Positions 22,401 to 34,895 of a stretch of 64,000 bases of DNA are shown piece by piece. Position 1 is the first letter of the stretch, and each line of letters begins with the position of its first letter. Source of the DNA: Macrostomum hystrix (Eukaryota > Platyhelminthes > Macrostomidae); assembly GCA_950097015.1 (NCBI GenBank), contig CATNEN010000001.1:23688501-23752500 (forward strand). Reading direction: 5' to 3'. The position numbers and the translations under genes were made by a program. A model generated the notes under the pieces. It made no database searches. It was not told the DNA's origin and saw nothing but the letters and a program-made list of their open reading frames with translations.

Positions 22401-25400
22401 ACATAGCATGGATTTGTACTTAAAGTTTTATTCCTTTTTTAGTCTAGAAGCATCAGAACAATATTGTTAACAGTTTAAACGAACAGTTTAAACTTAGAAG
22501 AGTCAATATGAACTAAAATTAGGTCTTACCATGGACCTCAGTGCTAATATTTATCTAATGCAAGAGTAAAGAATCAACTTTAACTCTGGTTTCTCTTCAT
22601 TCCACGCTTAAATCTTTCGCCTTTTACTAAAGATTTCCGTGGAGAGGAACATTCATTGAGTGTTCCCGGATTTGTGAAACCTTCCAAGAAGGGGGTACAA
22701 AGAAAGTGCAAAAAATAAAAGAACATTTACATATCCTTGAAGATGATACATTTCATCTGCCCGCCATTATATCAGGCTAAACTAGGTTGTAACGCGTGTA
22801 ATACTCAAAGTATAATTTGCAACTTCCACATTCGCAAAATCCATTTCAAGCATACTGTAACCAGCCTTAATAACCAATAACGAACAAACTTATCTAACTA
22901 CCATTGTGCCATGTATTACAAATTACTTTTTTGTAGATACAGGTAGTTTTGCAGGTTGAAGAAAATGGTTTGGTTTTATATGATCTGTTGAAACTGCTTT
23001 AAAATTTGGTTCAATTAAAATGTGTTCTTGCAATCCGACCTAGTTTATTCTCGTGAATTCCCCTTGATTTTACTCTTCCTTGCATTTTCAAACAAGCCTA
23101 CTAATAGTAGAGTATTTGACACACAGCAAGCGGCTTTTGTCTAATTAACAATGCAGTGGACGAATGGCGTCGAAAATGGCACCTGAACAGCCGCTATGGC
23201 GACTGCACTGTCGAGGACCTGCTCCGCGACATGTCCGACGTTCATCCGACCATCCGGCTGCAGGCTGTGCTCACCTGTGCTCACGCCCAGCGCTACGTGA
23301 CAGCGGCGGATGACGCCATTCACTTCGACGAGTCAGAGGACTCGGCAGCCGCCCGTCAGCTGCCTGACTCGCTGCTCGCTGGCTTGGAGCTGCTGCTGGA
23401 GGATCAGCACGCGCAGGTGAGTTTTGTGGAGCTTCATTGGACATCATTGCGTATTTTTACGAAACTGTCGCGCAGTTGCCACTTGAATCCCCTACCTACA
23501 CAGGTGCGACACGCGGCTGCTATCTGCCTGTACCAGACTAACAAGCCGTCACCGCCAGCGGAGGCCCTCCTTCGTGTCTGCCTCACCGAAGGCAGCGGCG
23601 ACGACCGCTGGGCGGCCGTTCAGTGCCTCGCCGGTCAGGGCGCCTGCGACAGTGACGTCATTAGGGCTCTTGTAAACGAGCTTATGACCAATGAGGACAC
23701 ATTGAGGCATCACGTGACCACCCAGCTGCTGGCCAGCCTCAGCAGGCACACCCCACTGGTGCACGGCCTGCTGGCGGAACAGCTTAACAGTCCGAGCTGG
23801 CGCAGGCGCGTCATCGTCTGCAAGACGCTGCCAGCATTGAACGGCTCGCTGAATCGAGACTTGACGCAGAAGCTGAGCCACCTCATGTGGAACGATTCGC
23901 ACAAGGCGGTGAGTCTCTGGATGAACCATCAGACACATCCCATGAACCATCAGACACATCCCATGAACCATCAGACCCATCCCATGAACCATCAGACACA
24001 TCCCATGAAACATCAGACACATCCCATGAACCATCAAGCACATCCCATGAACCATCAGACACATCCCATGAACCATCAGACACATCCCATGAACCATCAG
24101 ACACATCCCATGAACCAGTAGACACATTCCATGAACCAGTAGACACATCCCATGAACCAGTAGACACATCCCATGAACCAGTAGACACATCCCATGAACC
24201 ATCAAACACATCCCATGAACTAGTAGACACATCCCATAAACCATCAAACACATCCCATGAACCAGTAGACACATCCCATGAACCATCAGACACATCCCAT
24301 GAACCATCAGACACATCCCTTGAACCATCAGACACATCCCATGAACCATCAAACACATCCCATGAACCAGTAGCTCGTAGACACATCCCATGAACCATCA
24401 GACACATCCCATGAACCATCAGACACATCCCATGAACCATCAGACACATCCCATGAACCATCAGACACATCCCATGACTCATACTCAGGTCCGTCGGTCT
24501 GCTGCCAAAGCCCTAGGCCAAACAGGCCACGGCAAAGACGTCCATGATGACATCCTTCGCAGACTGCGCGAATCCGGCGAACGAGTGCGCGCCGACGCTG
24601 TCGAAAAGCTGGGCCTACTCGGCGTCATGACTGGACGGCTGATGCCGGCCTTTCTGGCCTGTTTCGACGACCCGTACGCCTCCGTGCGCATCGCTGCCTG
24701 CGTCGCCTGCAGCCGGTTGCGCATTCGCGACGAGCAGTGCATCCGCGGCCTGCTCCGGCTGGCCGCTCACGATCCCTGGTGGAAGGTGAAGGCGCGCGCC
24801 GTGCAGGCCATCGGCATGATCGGCTTAGTCAGCGTCGAGGTGGCCGACACTTTGCTCTGGGCGGCGCGCTTCGAGCCGGAAGAGCGAGTTCGAGCTACGG
24901 CGGTGCGCACAGCCGCCCAGCAGCTGCGCATGCGAGACGAGCGGACGAAGCAGGCTCTGTGCGAGCGGCTCCTCGTAGAGAAGTCGCCCCTTGTGCTGGA
25001 CCAGCTGAAGGCCGCTCTGCAGGCCATGGGTCTGTCGCCAAACACGGACGTGGACACCGTGGCGCAGATTAAAGAGGCCGTTCGCCGGCTAGACGACAAG
25101 GGCCGCATCTGTCGCGAAGTGATGGAAGCCGAACGGGCTGAGGAGTTTGCCGACCTGCACCAGCGCATGATTTCACAGACGCCGCCGCCTCTGCCGCCGA
25201 TACCGCAGACGCCGCCGCCACCAATGTCGCAGGAGTCAGCGCCACTGTCTGGCACGGTGCAGTTTCGTCAGGAAGAGTTTGCTGAAGATCACGACGAAGA
25301 TGAAGAGGAGGAAAGCGACTATGAAGAGGAAGAGGAGGAAGAAGATTATGAAGAGGAAGAGGAAGAGGATGTCGATTTGGATCGGGAAGAGGGCCGCCTG

Positions 25401-26829
25401 TCGCTGATCCCGGAGGACTCAGAGGCGGCTGACTTTGCCTCCCGACCGGCCACCTCGCAGGTGACCTCCAAGTCGAAGAGATCCTCGCTGTTGGCCACTC
25501 CGACAGCTACACCTGGGTGAGTTCGCGTTGACAAATGAGCCGACTGTGTCTGTGGACAAAGAGTCAGTCTTTTTTGAGGGAGGGTATAAAAACATTCGAG
25601 CCGGAGTAAAAAGTCGAAGAGAGGTGAATGGCAGTAAAGCAACTCCTTTAACTATCGATCCAATGGCCATGAGCATTTATCATACATTATACGAGCCGTA
25701 GCACTAATGAACTAGTCTTCCGCTTTCATAGAATTTCATTGGATAATAAAATACTCACTATTTTGCTTTGACCGCAGCGTTTGGACCATAGACATGGCTA
25801 GGGTCCTAGTGGTCATTCACGTCTGTTCATTTGATTTAGATTAAGGCCATAGACAAAACGTCCTTCGCATCCTCGGAAACAGATCTGGGAGACTGCCATC
25901 GTGTGCCAAGAAATCAATAGCTTGGTTTTACAGGTCATTAGTGCCTTTGCCTAGGGGTGGGCATTGCATTATTGAAGCACGGGAGGTGTACACACCTTGC
26001 TGAATTGAGTGAGAGTATGTTTAATTACGCAACGCAGTCGCAGACATTCGCCTGCGGGCTCCGATACCGGCCGCGGCCTGACGCTGCGAGACGAGATCGA
26101 GCAGAGCGGCCGGCGGCACCGCTCCGCCTCCGCCGACGATGAGGCGGCCCGGTCGGTGCGTTCGAAGCTGTCGGCGCCAGACGAGGTACGGCAGGACCGA
26201 CCGGCGCGCTGGGCCGGCCAGGAGATTGGAGAGCGGCGCGCCGTTGAGCTGGAGGCCTTCCTGCCGCCTGAGAGGCGCTCCGAGATTGCTCGAGTGGCCG
26301 CTGTGCAGGTGAATTGGATTCGTGATTTGCAAGCCTACTCGAGGAATCGAATAGTGGAAGGATTTGAGAATGCGAGTTCTGTGAGGTAGGGAGGAAGGGA
26401 GAAGGAAGGGAGGGAAAGAAGAAGGAAGGGAGGGAAAGAAGAAGGAAGGGAGCGAAAGAAGAAGGATGGGGGGAAGAAGAAGGATGGGAGCGAGAGAAGG
26501 TAGAATGAAGGAATTTAAGTGAGAATGGATGGATGTAAGGGAGAAGGAAGGGAGAGAAAGTGAGAGACAGTGAAAATGGTGCAGGACTGTGAAATAGAAC
26601 TGATGGTACGAGTAAGCGTGACTCAGAGGTCTCAAGAAGACGACAATGTGGATAAAAGTGACCATTCTACAGACATCTTCCGCCTCCCTTCCGAAACGCG
26701 CTTCAGGGCTTGGACTTCTCCGGTGAGGAGGCCCAGCTGAGCTATCGTGAGTCCAGCGACTTGGTTCACTCCGTGGCCACCGCCCTGGTCAGTCTGGTCA
26801 TGGACGAGGCGGTGGAGCAGCTGGCCTAG
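16442..26829 (+). CDS. HEAT-repeat protein, HEATR4-like, 11 coding exons
   Basis: Coding exons: 16442-17013, 17146-17457, 17853-18181, 20181-20485, 21679-21787, 21927-21965, 23157-23416, 23504-23908, 24489-25516, 26038-26308 and 26707-26829. They join in frame to 3753 bases, 1250 residues plus TAG. All introns are GT-AG, nearly all with GTGAGT donors. Residues 1-550 are largely low-complexity and charged, with glutamine runs near 180 and 300. HEAT/ARM-like repeats (VRxxA...LG helices) fill about 565-1030, an acidic E/D tract lies at about 1044-1078, and the last 130 residues are basic then helical. Exons 8 and 9 both start in phase 0 at a Val-Arg that opens a HEAT helix. Length and layout suggest HEATR4, a ciliated/testis-associated protein; that name is an inference. 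The start is the first ATG after an acceptor. Confidence 0.88.
17616..17725 (-). mobile_element. SINE fragment in HEAT-gene intron 2
   Basis: It matches the tail half of the element at 57832-58137, including TTGCAGGAGGGCTGC, TTGGTGACACTAGACCCGCA and CATTTCGCTGACTC. The tRNA-like head is absent. Confidence 0.7.
18225..20130. repeat. 15-bp minisatellite filling HEAT-gene intron 3
   Basis: Units of GGGGATCTTGGAATT are repeated well over 100 times. A variant cassette (AACTAGAGATCTTGTAAATGG) recurs roughly every 100-250 bp, marking higher-order blocks. The array starts about 45 bases after the donor and stops about 50 bases before the acceptor. Long open frames across it are by-products of the repeat. 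Confidence 0.93.
20549..20640 (+). mobile_element. tRNA-derived SINE fragment, second family
   Basis: It carries an A-box-like TAGCCCAGTGGTAAGAGC and a B-box-like GAGTTCGATTC at tRNA spacing, followed by an A/T-rich tail. It is in intron 4 of the HEAT gene. A relative lies at 57690-57742. Confidence 0.6.
21236..21556. repeat. 33-bp minisatellite in HEAT-gene intron 4
   Basis: About ten units are built on CAGCCACTGATCCTACAG. The last two or three have diverged. It would translate as an 11-residue repeat but lies between exons whose phases already match. Confidence 0.9.
21966..23156 (+). other. HEAT-gene intron 6, no further feature
   Basis: This AT-rich 1.19-kb intron runs from GTGAGG to ATGCAG. 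I see no array, SINE or snoRNA. Confidence 0.6.
23920..24482. repeat. 21-bp minisatellite filling HEAT-gene intron 8
   Basis: About 27 units of ATGAACCATCAGACACATCC and variants begin about 12 bases after the GTGAGT donor and end only about 10 bases before the acceptor AG, so the intron is almost entirely repeat. Seven-residue open frames run through it on both strands, but splicing removes it. Confidence 0.93.
25517..26037 (+). other. HEAT-gene intron 9
   Basis: A GT-AG intron of 521 bp. A short motif related to CCATAGACA occurs near 25790 and 25850, resembling the unit of the array at 28.3 kb. Confidence 0.5.
26385..26570. repeat. purine-rich simple repeat in HEAT-gene intron 10
   Basis: Imperfect GGGAAGAAGGAAGGGAG units form a nearly all-purine strand inside the 398-bp intron. 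Confidence 0.8.
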
Positions 26830-28225
26830 GCGAATCCGATTTGCACCTTTAAGGAATCAAACTTAACGTTGTTGTGATAAGACCGGATTTTTCATGACCT
26901 TGGCTTGTTTTATGTTTTTGTTTTGCCTTCTCTGCGCCTGAGTATTTTTTGCCTGTTTTTTTAATGAAAAGTACAATTAATATTATTCCAGGCTTCGTTT
27001 CTCTTCACACCATTTATTTTATGGTCTCTTGTTGGCCTGCATGTGTACATTCAGGGGTAGGAAAAGTCACGTGACAATACGCTCGTAGATTCTAGTGTAC
27101 ATTGTGAAATTCGTAAGACGTACATCAGCTGTACGTGTGCGTTACATAGAATATGTTTTTCCACAATAACAAAAGATACCTTTTTTATATCTTCATAGCC
27201 TTGAGAACTAGATATTATTTTTCAATAACTTTCGGATTATATTTGTTTTGTCTTCTTTTGTTCTCTATTGGAATCGCGTTTTAACGATTTTTAGAAGTTT
27301 TTAGCTGTCGGATGCTATACATTTTCTACCAGTTTATTAGCTGTTGTGAAGATTTTTGTTAGAATTTGTCGATTTTTTTAGAGTTTCAAATCAGAAATTT
27401 CCTTGTCAATGAAAGTAAATAAATCGATCTGGACCTCGTTAGAGAGACTCTTAATCGATATTTGATTTGTTTGTTTAAGCAGGTTAAAAAGTTTGAATAA
27501 AATTCAATTGCACACTCGGTATGAATTAGAGGGCTCCCGTTTATGGGGAGCAATTCATAGAAATAGCTTTAGTTGGAGAAAGACATGTCTCTATGCAAAT
27601 CCTCATTGCTGATGATTCCCATCTTCAGCGCCTTCACTCCCACTCCCCTTCAAATCTACATGCCCCTGGCCCCTCTCCTCTCTCTTTAAGAACCCCAAAA
27701 CTGGTCATTACGCAACAACGGGAAGGAAGCGTGGAATCCCCTTCCTGTCATCCTCCGTGCAGCACTGCGTGTGGGCCCACGCTAATCCGAAACCATTTTA
27801 CAAGCGGCCTCCCCAAAAACCTGACCTGCAAAGACGTTCCGGGAATGTTTAAAAATTGTTTCCTTCGTTCTGTGCCGAGGTAGATGCGATCTTCGTGTGT
27901 AGTTCAGCAGAGCCTACAAAAATGTTGATTAAGTATGTGAAGAGGCGCACCTAGGCTGATAGATCGCAGTTGGGGGCGAGTCAGCTCTCTAGGTTGTATT
28001 CTCCAAGGCCTGTCGTGACGCTGGTTACATCACCTACGAGTACCTGTTAGACTATAGAGGGCGTGGGATAATTTCTGCGGGCCTCCCATCCCAATAGAAT
28101 TTATTCCCTAGTGCATTCCCCGCGGCGTGTTTTGGCAGATTCTGGAAAGCCAGCTTTTTCTTAGAAATGGAAAATAATTGATCGGTTATCGATAATTCAT
28201 TAGACAAAAGCCAATCAAGCCATCT
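26830..28225. other. 3' flank of the HEAT gene
   Basis: The 3'UTR probably begins here. AATAAA hexamers are at about 27417 and 27496. No further gene is supported to 28.2 kb. Confidence 0.45.
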
Positions 28226-28310
28226 TGCGTTGGTGAAGCGGTAATTCGGTCGGATCTTGCACAACAGCTCTGAAGGGTCGCGAGTTCGAGTCTGGTACGA
28301 GGCAGCACAC
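28226..28310 (+). mobile_element. tRNA-like sequence, possible SINE head
   Basis: GTTGGTGAAGCGGTAATTC resembles an A box, and GAGTTCGAGTC about 45 bases later matches a B box. It runs directly into the 23-bp array. A SINE head is more likely than a functional tRNA because a paired acceptor stem is not evident. Confidence 0.4.
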
Positions 28311-28317
28311 AACACAA

Positions 28318-28762
28318 GAGGCTGGTCTTATTGTCCATAGACAAATGGTCTTATTGTCCATAGACAAATGGTCTTATTGTCCATAGACAAATGGTCTTAT
28401 TGTCCATAGACAAATGGTCTTATTGTCCATAGACAAATGGTCTTATTGTCCATAGACAAATGGTCTTATTGTCCATAGACAAATGGTCTTATTGTCCATA
28501 GACAAATGGTCTTATTGTCCATAGACAAATGGTCTTATTGTCCATAGACAAATGGTCTTATTGTCCATAGACAAATGGTCTTATTGTCCATAGACAAATG
28601 GTCTTATTGTCCATAGACAAATGGTATTATTGTCCATAGACAAATGGTCGTATTGTCCATAGACAAATGGTCTTATTGTCCATAGACAAATGGTCTTATT
28701 GTCCATAGACAAATGGTCTTATTGTCCATGGACAAATGGTCTTATTGTCCATAGACAAATTC
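28318..28762. repeat. 23-bp minisatellite, about 19 copies
   Basis: Units of GGTCTTATTGTCCATAGACA are very homogeneous, with four single-base variants, all between 28620 and 28740. The unit contains TCCATAGA, close to the dispersed TCCATGGA motif. Confidence 0.95.
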
Positions 28763-31700
28763 AAAAAAGCCGCAAAGCACAAAAAGTGCTTGCGAAGAAT
28801 GAGTCTTGGCCATAGACACTATAATCTGGAACACAGATTGACGATATGTTTCGAAATACGTGAGAACCGGATAGAGTTGAAAATAACTCAACGAGTAGCT
28901 GGGATAACTTGATACTAAGAACACCGGGTGAGGATTAAGAAAAAAATGCCTAACAGAAGAAGAAAGACGTAGAAAAACATGGTGACAAAGGGTGTGACAA
29001 TCCAAAGGTGAACAAATAAAAAAGCAATATAAAAACTGTCAGACGCGCAGGTTGGTGGTCGCTTTGACACGTGTCTGAGAACGGTTACATCACCTGTCAT
29101 CCCCCATCCGAGGAAACTCCACCTAGAAAATTATCCCGCCCTCCCCGCCTTTTCGTCCTCATGAATTCTTTAAAAGGTCGAGATCCCGAAAAATGTGAAA
29201 GAGAAGAGAGCGCCTTAATGGATGTTAGTCGGCAACTGTGCTCACAGACCAGACAGCCGTCTCAAGCACCCTATGCTCAAACCACAGCTCACCTTGGAAC
29301 CTGGAGATCCACACCTCCACAGAGGGCAAACTTACCACCGCATGACTGCTTTGACAACATTTTTATCGATATTCTCACTGGCGTAGAAGATTTTTATTTG
29401 AGGAATTTAACCCCGAGGTGGGCGGTGACGCAGGTGCCTGTCTGTTTAACCCGCCCATTTCAATTGTCTCAACTTTCCCTATAATTTTAGGAAGTGAAAA
29501 AAGAGAACAATAGTCTCTCGCTGTTCCCCGGTCTCATTGTGTCGCATGCACGCACACATTCGCTTATCTCTCGACAATGCACAAGAGACATTGAATTTGA
29601 GCAGTCTTGCGCATCGTGCTCCACTTTGAGAATCTAAAATATCACTTCGGTTTTTTCAATCCTTGAAATGAAAATTTTCAATTTCAAAATGGCCACTTTT
29701 CCAAACAAAAAACCGATGCTGCTTAACGTGTTTATAATATCTAAGAGTTACCGCTATTTATTTAATATCTACTGAATTCCGTTAGTTTTTAATCTATGCC
29801 GTTAATTTCAGACCAACACAGGTTCGTTAAAAAATTGTTATTGATTTTTTTATTTTCCTGATCTGATAACGAATTTTTTAAATCTCCGTTAATCTCAATT
29901 TACCGAATTCGAATATTAGCTTCTATTTTCAAATTCGTTCTTTCCTTCAGTTTTTACCCATATAATTCCGTTAAAATTATATATATTAGTATTTTAACTT
30001 CCATGATTTCTAAGAAAACACTATAAGCAACATCTCGTTTCACTAACCTAAGAAAGTTGATTAAAAGAAAAATTTGCCGACACGCGAAAAGCTTTGACCG
30101 GATGCCGCCTTTTTGAGTGGGAGAAAATAAAATAGACCAGAGGATTTAGCCGCACAATTAGCGACTAAACTAACGGTCGGATATTACGTGACCTGGGACC
30201 AAGAGTTGAAAGAAAAAGTAGCGCCAGAGGAAGAGAGAAGCCAACTCACAAGTGATATAATGCCGCCTTACTCGCTCAGTATGTTAGCACACCTGGAATA
30301 GCTTCGACAGTTTTAGCACCGGCAGTTGGAGAAAGTGAGAGTGAAATGCGGGAGTGAGGAGTGCTATAATGTGAAGGGATTTCTTTTTCATTCATTCACT
30401 CGCCCCAGCACCAGAAGTGGGAGGCAGAGCGGAAGAAGGCTCGCTTCCCATTCTGTGAGAAGGCGGTCTGAAATTTTCCTTTCACTGTTTCATTGTCCCC
30501 CGCCCGTACTGTGGCGCGGTCAGTTGAAGCTCTCTGGCCTTGGCTTGGCAGCATTTTTTAGCTTCTTAAATAGCAAAAGCCGACAATCAATGTGAGTTTT
30601 GTTACAGTTTGCCAGGAGGGAAAAACTCACGCTGATGAAGCTGGGGAACACAAAGCTTAGTCACTCCTCCTTCGTCCACTCATTTCTGGCAGTCTTGAGA
30701 GCAATTATGAAGTTTTCTGCTCCAAGAAGGGGCCGCACAGGCAAATCCTTCTTCGCATCGTAATCTGATTTCTAGCCCAAACCCCCCCTCGGACCAATTG
30801 AGGATGGAACACAGTTAGCTTCTGCTAGCCTTTGTGTGTACTAGAGTGTGAACATTCATCGATCGGGCATTGCATGAGGTCCTTGGCTTGGTGGTGTCTT
30901 CGAAAAATATTACTTCACTGCGCAGAGATTAATTGAATCTAAATGTAAGTTAGTTTTGCTGGGTGCGGCGTCACCCTCTCCCCGGTCCATGGACTGAACA
31001 GCTAGCTGTACACATGGCCCGATTAAGCTAGATATTATTTCTCTCTATCCATGGCCATACTTCAGTCATGGGATCTGTAGTCTATGGCAAAAACTCATTT
31101 CATTGGTTTTGAAAAAAACTGTAGAATTGTCTATGGCAAAACTGGTAATACGATAGCCTCAATCAATAAATGTGAAAGTGAAGTAATTGAGTTTGACCCT
31201 TCCCGACAGCTATACTCACTTTGAGCGCTGAGCTGTGAGATTGAGTCACCCAGAACTCATCCACAATGCTTTGGTCCAATATAGTGAGCCATCTCAGTCC
31301 GATCGCATTCACAGGAGAGTTCAATATCAGGAAAAAGGTGTGCATTTTACGACTGCTAAAAATCAATGATTTTTATTATTCGTATCCTGAAGTGGCGGCT
31401 GTGCTAAAATTCAGATAAAAAATAATCACCAATCCTGTCCATCAATATACCCCCCTTGACCAGAACCGATTATCTAAAATGGGAGAAAATCCCGAACGGC
31501 CACTCGAACTTGTCGCCTAGAGCCACTTCCCCATCCCTCACAATTGCTGCTCCCAGGCATTGGCACAGGAACAGGGAACGACACCCGATTGCGGTCACGT
31601 TTTTTAATATCCCAATTCGTGGAAACTTTGAGCAGTTCGCAGCTATTTGAGTCATCCACAGCCCAGCTCTGCTTTTGGAGTCACCCGCTATCCAATTATA

Positions 31701-31890
31701 GCTATCTATCAATCTCAGGTGGAGATTATAGGCTTACTAATAAGTCATCACGCGTCTGCGATGACCAATGCGGTATTCACAGCTCTCCGATTGTTATTAT
31801 TAACAATTTTCCATGACTTAATCATTTATATAAATGATGGACACTATGATGCTTCAACGGATTGATTCACTGTTATTTCTCTTTCTATTA
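28763..31890. other. 3.1 kb without a supported gene
   Basis: Short open frames (for example 29071-29484 and 30326-30595) show no domain, splice context or codon bias. A dispersed TCCATGGACTGAACAGC motif lies at 30985-31015. Confidence 0.4.
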
Positions 31891-32515
31891 AAAGCTCTCA
31901 TTCACATCCTCTCATTCACATCCTCTCATTCACATCCTCTCATTCACACCATCTCATTTGCATCCTCCTATTCACACCCTTTCATTTACACCCTCTCATT
32001 CACACCCTCTCATTCACACACTCTTCTTCACACACTCTCATTCACATCCTTTCATTCACACACTCTCATTCACACCCTCTCATTCACACACTCTTCTTCA
32101 CACACTCTCATTCACATCCTTTCATTCACACACTCTCATTCACACCCTCTCATTCACACACTCTTCTTCACACACTCTCATTCACATCCTTTCATTCACA
32201 CACTCTCATTCACACCCTCTCATTCACACCCTCTCATTCACACCCTCTCATTCACACCCTCTCATTCACACCCTCTCATTCACACCCTCTCATTCACACC
32301 CTCTCATTCACACCCTCTCATTCACACACTCTTCTTCACACACTCTCATTCACACCCTCTCATTCACACCCTCTCATTCACACCCTCTCATTCACACCCT
32401 CTCATTCACACCCTCTCATTCACACCCTCATTTACTAACTTTCATTTCCATTCTCTCGTTCACACCCTCTTATTCACACCTTTGTCACATACTCTCATTC
32501 ACACTCTTATTCCTT
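31891..32515. repeat. 14-bp minisatellite
   Basis: Units of CACACCCTCTCATT and close variants (CACACTCTTCTT, CATCCTTTCATT) repeat over 40 times. All three plus-strand frames are open because the unit lacks stops. Confidence 0.93.
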
Positions 32516-33310
32516 CACCCTTTTTAAGTGAAAAATCCCCTAACCAAAATAAAATGGTTCAATTTAACTCGATAAAAAGCCTAGCTTTGCACTCCGACCA
32601 GAGACTGTGTCACTCAACACAACACAGCGGAGTTATCCCCTTCGGAGCTGGGGATAATAGACCCGGGAAGAAGCGGAAGAAGGCATTCGGATCTGGGGAA
32701 TTTGCAGGAGATATTAGTTGCCAGGCGGATTCATTTCCTGGCTTGAAGGTGCTGAGAGCTGCTGCTGCTGCTGCTGCAGGACAAGTTGGGGATGGGTGCA
32801 GACAGGGAGTTGATTTCATAATTAATTTACCAGCCGCGGAAAGCATGCCAGCCGGGGATATGGGATAAGGATACGAGATGGGGAGAGAGAGTCAGAGGCG
32901 CGAGTTAAAAAGGTATTAAGATCCGAAAAATGTGCCGAAAGGATACCGAAATGTCATACGTTCGCTCCGGCAGCTCCATCATCAGCTCGAGTCAGCTGAT
33001 TTCCTGCTGTATCCCCGGCCGTCCCTGTTCCCAAGTCTTCTCTCCCCGCCGCTTGCTGAAGACAGATCGTGCAGGTATATTAGCCAAAGGCGAGCGACTC
33101 AAATTAGCCTGGCACTGGTCCTGACCCAGCAGCGTGAGATGGGATCCGACTGGGAGTTAGGAGATCAGCCAGTTTTTCGATTACGTAACTTTACGAGGCC
33201 GATTTGAGGTTAAATATATTCAATTATTTATTACTTTTTCGTGATAGGGAGTCCCGAAGGTTGGGACCGACTGAAAAGGTTAACGATATAAAAATTGGTG
33301 ACCGTTTGAA
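32516..33310. other. spacer between arrays
   Basis: No gene is supported. A (GCT)n run is at 32757-32777. Confidence 0.4.
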
Positions 33311-33992
33311 CTGGGGAACAGGGTGTGGGATCTGAACTGAACTAGGGAACATGGTGTGGGATCTGCACTGAACTGGGGGACGGGGTGTGGGATCTGAACT
33401 GAACTGGGGAACATGGTGTGGGATCTGCACTGAACTGGGGGACGGGGTGTGGGATCTGAACTGAACTGGAGGAACAGGGTGTGGGATCTGAACTGAACTG
33501 GGGAACAGGGTGTGGGATCTGAACTGAACTGGGGGACAGGGTGTGGGATCTGAACTGAACTGGGGAACAGGGTGTGGGATCTGAACTGAACTGGAGGAAC
33601 AGGGTGTGGGATCTGAACTGAACTGGGGAACAGGGTGTGGGATCTTAACTGAACTGGAGGAACAGGGTGTGGGATCTGAACTGAACTGGGGAACAGGGTG
33701 TGGGATCTGAACTGAACTGGGGAACAGGGTGTGGGATCTGAACTGAACTGGGGAACAGGGTGTTGGATCTGAACTGAACTGGGGAACAGGGTGTTGGATC
33801 TGAACTGAACTGGGGAACAGGGTTTGGGATCTGAACTGAACTGGGGAACAGGGTGTGGGATCTGAACTGAACTGGGGAAACATGGTGTGGGATCTGAACT
33901 GAACTGGGGAAACATGGTGTGGGATCTGAACTGAACTGGGGAACATGGTGTGGGATCTGAACTGAACTGTGGAACAGGGTGTGGGATCTGAT
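33311..33992. repeat. 31-bp minisatellite
   Basis: About 22 units contain GGGATCTGAACTGAACTGGG and AACAGGGTGT. Purine-rich on the plus strand. Confidence 0.93.
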
Positions 33993-34895
33993 GTAGCTAT
34001 TCCCGTTCTCGTAATTAAGAGAACTAACAGATTTCTACGAAAAAGATCATCGTTTAAAAAATCGCTTCGAAGCATACTTTTTCCAAGAAACCTACCTAGT
34101 TTCTAAGAAAGCTAGAAAAAATATTTTTCTATGAAAACTAGCAGTTTCTGTCAAATTCAGACTCTGCTTTCACTTAAAGCCAATACTATACTAAGCATAC
34201 AGTGGTATGTTGAGCACACTGGCAGTGAAAGTGGAACTCATTTCGTACGCCAAGGTTATTTTACTCGAGACTTTGTGGCATTCCAGGTCGCCCAGTAGAA
34301 CGGCAAGTATATTCAAAAGCAAGCATTCAGAACTGAGGAAGAAGCGAGAAAAGGGCAGGTGGGGCGTTTATTCCCCCTAAGAAAATATGGAGTGTGGGCG
34401 AAATTCTTCCCTACACGCGGGAGGGCTACGACCAACTTTGGCCAGCAACTTCGCCCCCCTTCTGCTTTAAAAAACTAACACGAAAAGAAATTGACTCAAA
34501 AGAAGAAGCTCTCAAAGCCGAAGTGGTCCCTCTTCTCAAGGGAGGGGCTATTGGGGCTCGGAGGATGACGGAGTGCCTCTGAGCTGCCACGGGGGAAATC
34601 GATACACTCCTGGGCCTCCTCCGTCTCATGTTGCCGCTCGCACAGCTGCAGCTACCTTCGCCTTCTCGGCGTATATTAAGTGCTAACAGAGCGGAGGGGG
34701 GCACTTTGCCTAATCCAGTGCCAAAGATAATTGTCAAACCGCTGTGCAAATCCTGCAGCACTTGTGTGTGCACTTTGAATTCGAGAGATGTGGCGACAAT
34801 GAGTCCCTGACTCGAACGCCAGATCGTTCAGTTCGATCATCTTTGCCTATCTAAATCTGATACTTGGTCACTTTAGTAGACGGTGCAAGAACTGT
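33993..34895. other. spacer between arrays
   Basis: No coding region with recognisable homology. AT-rich to 34200, then mixed composition. Confidence 0.4.

Noticed and set aside
28226-28310. A functional tRNA gene
   Set aside because: A- and B-box-like motifs are present, but I could not pair an acceptor stem, and it runs into a repeat.
31834-32868. A 344-residue His/Ser-rich protein
   Set aside because: It is mostly a 14-bp array plus unrelated flank; no conserved domain.
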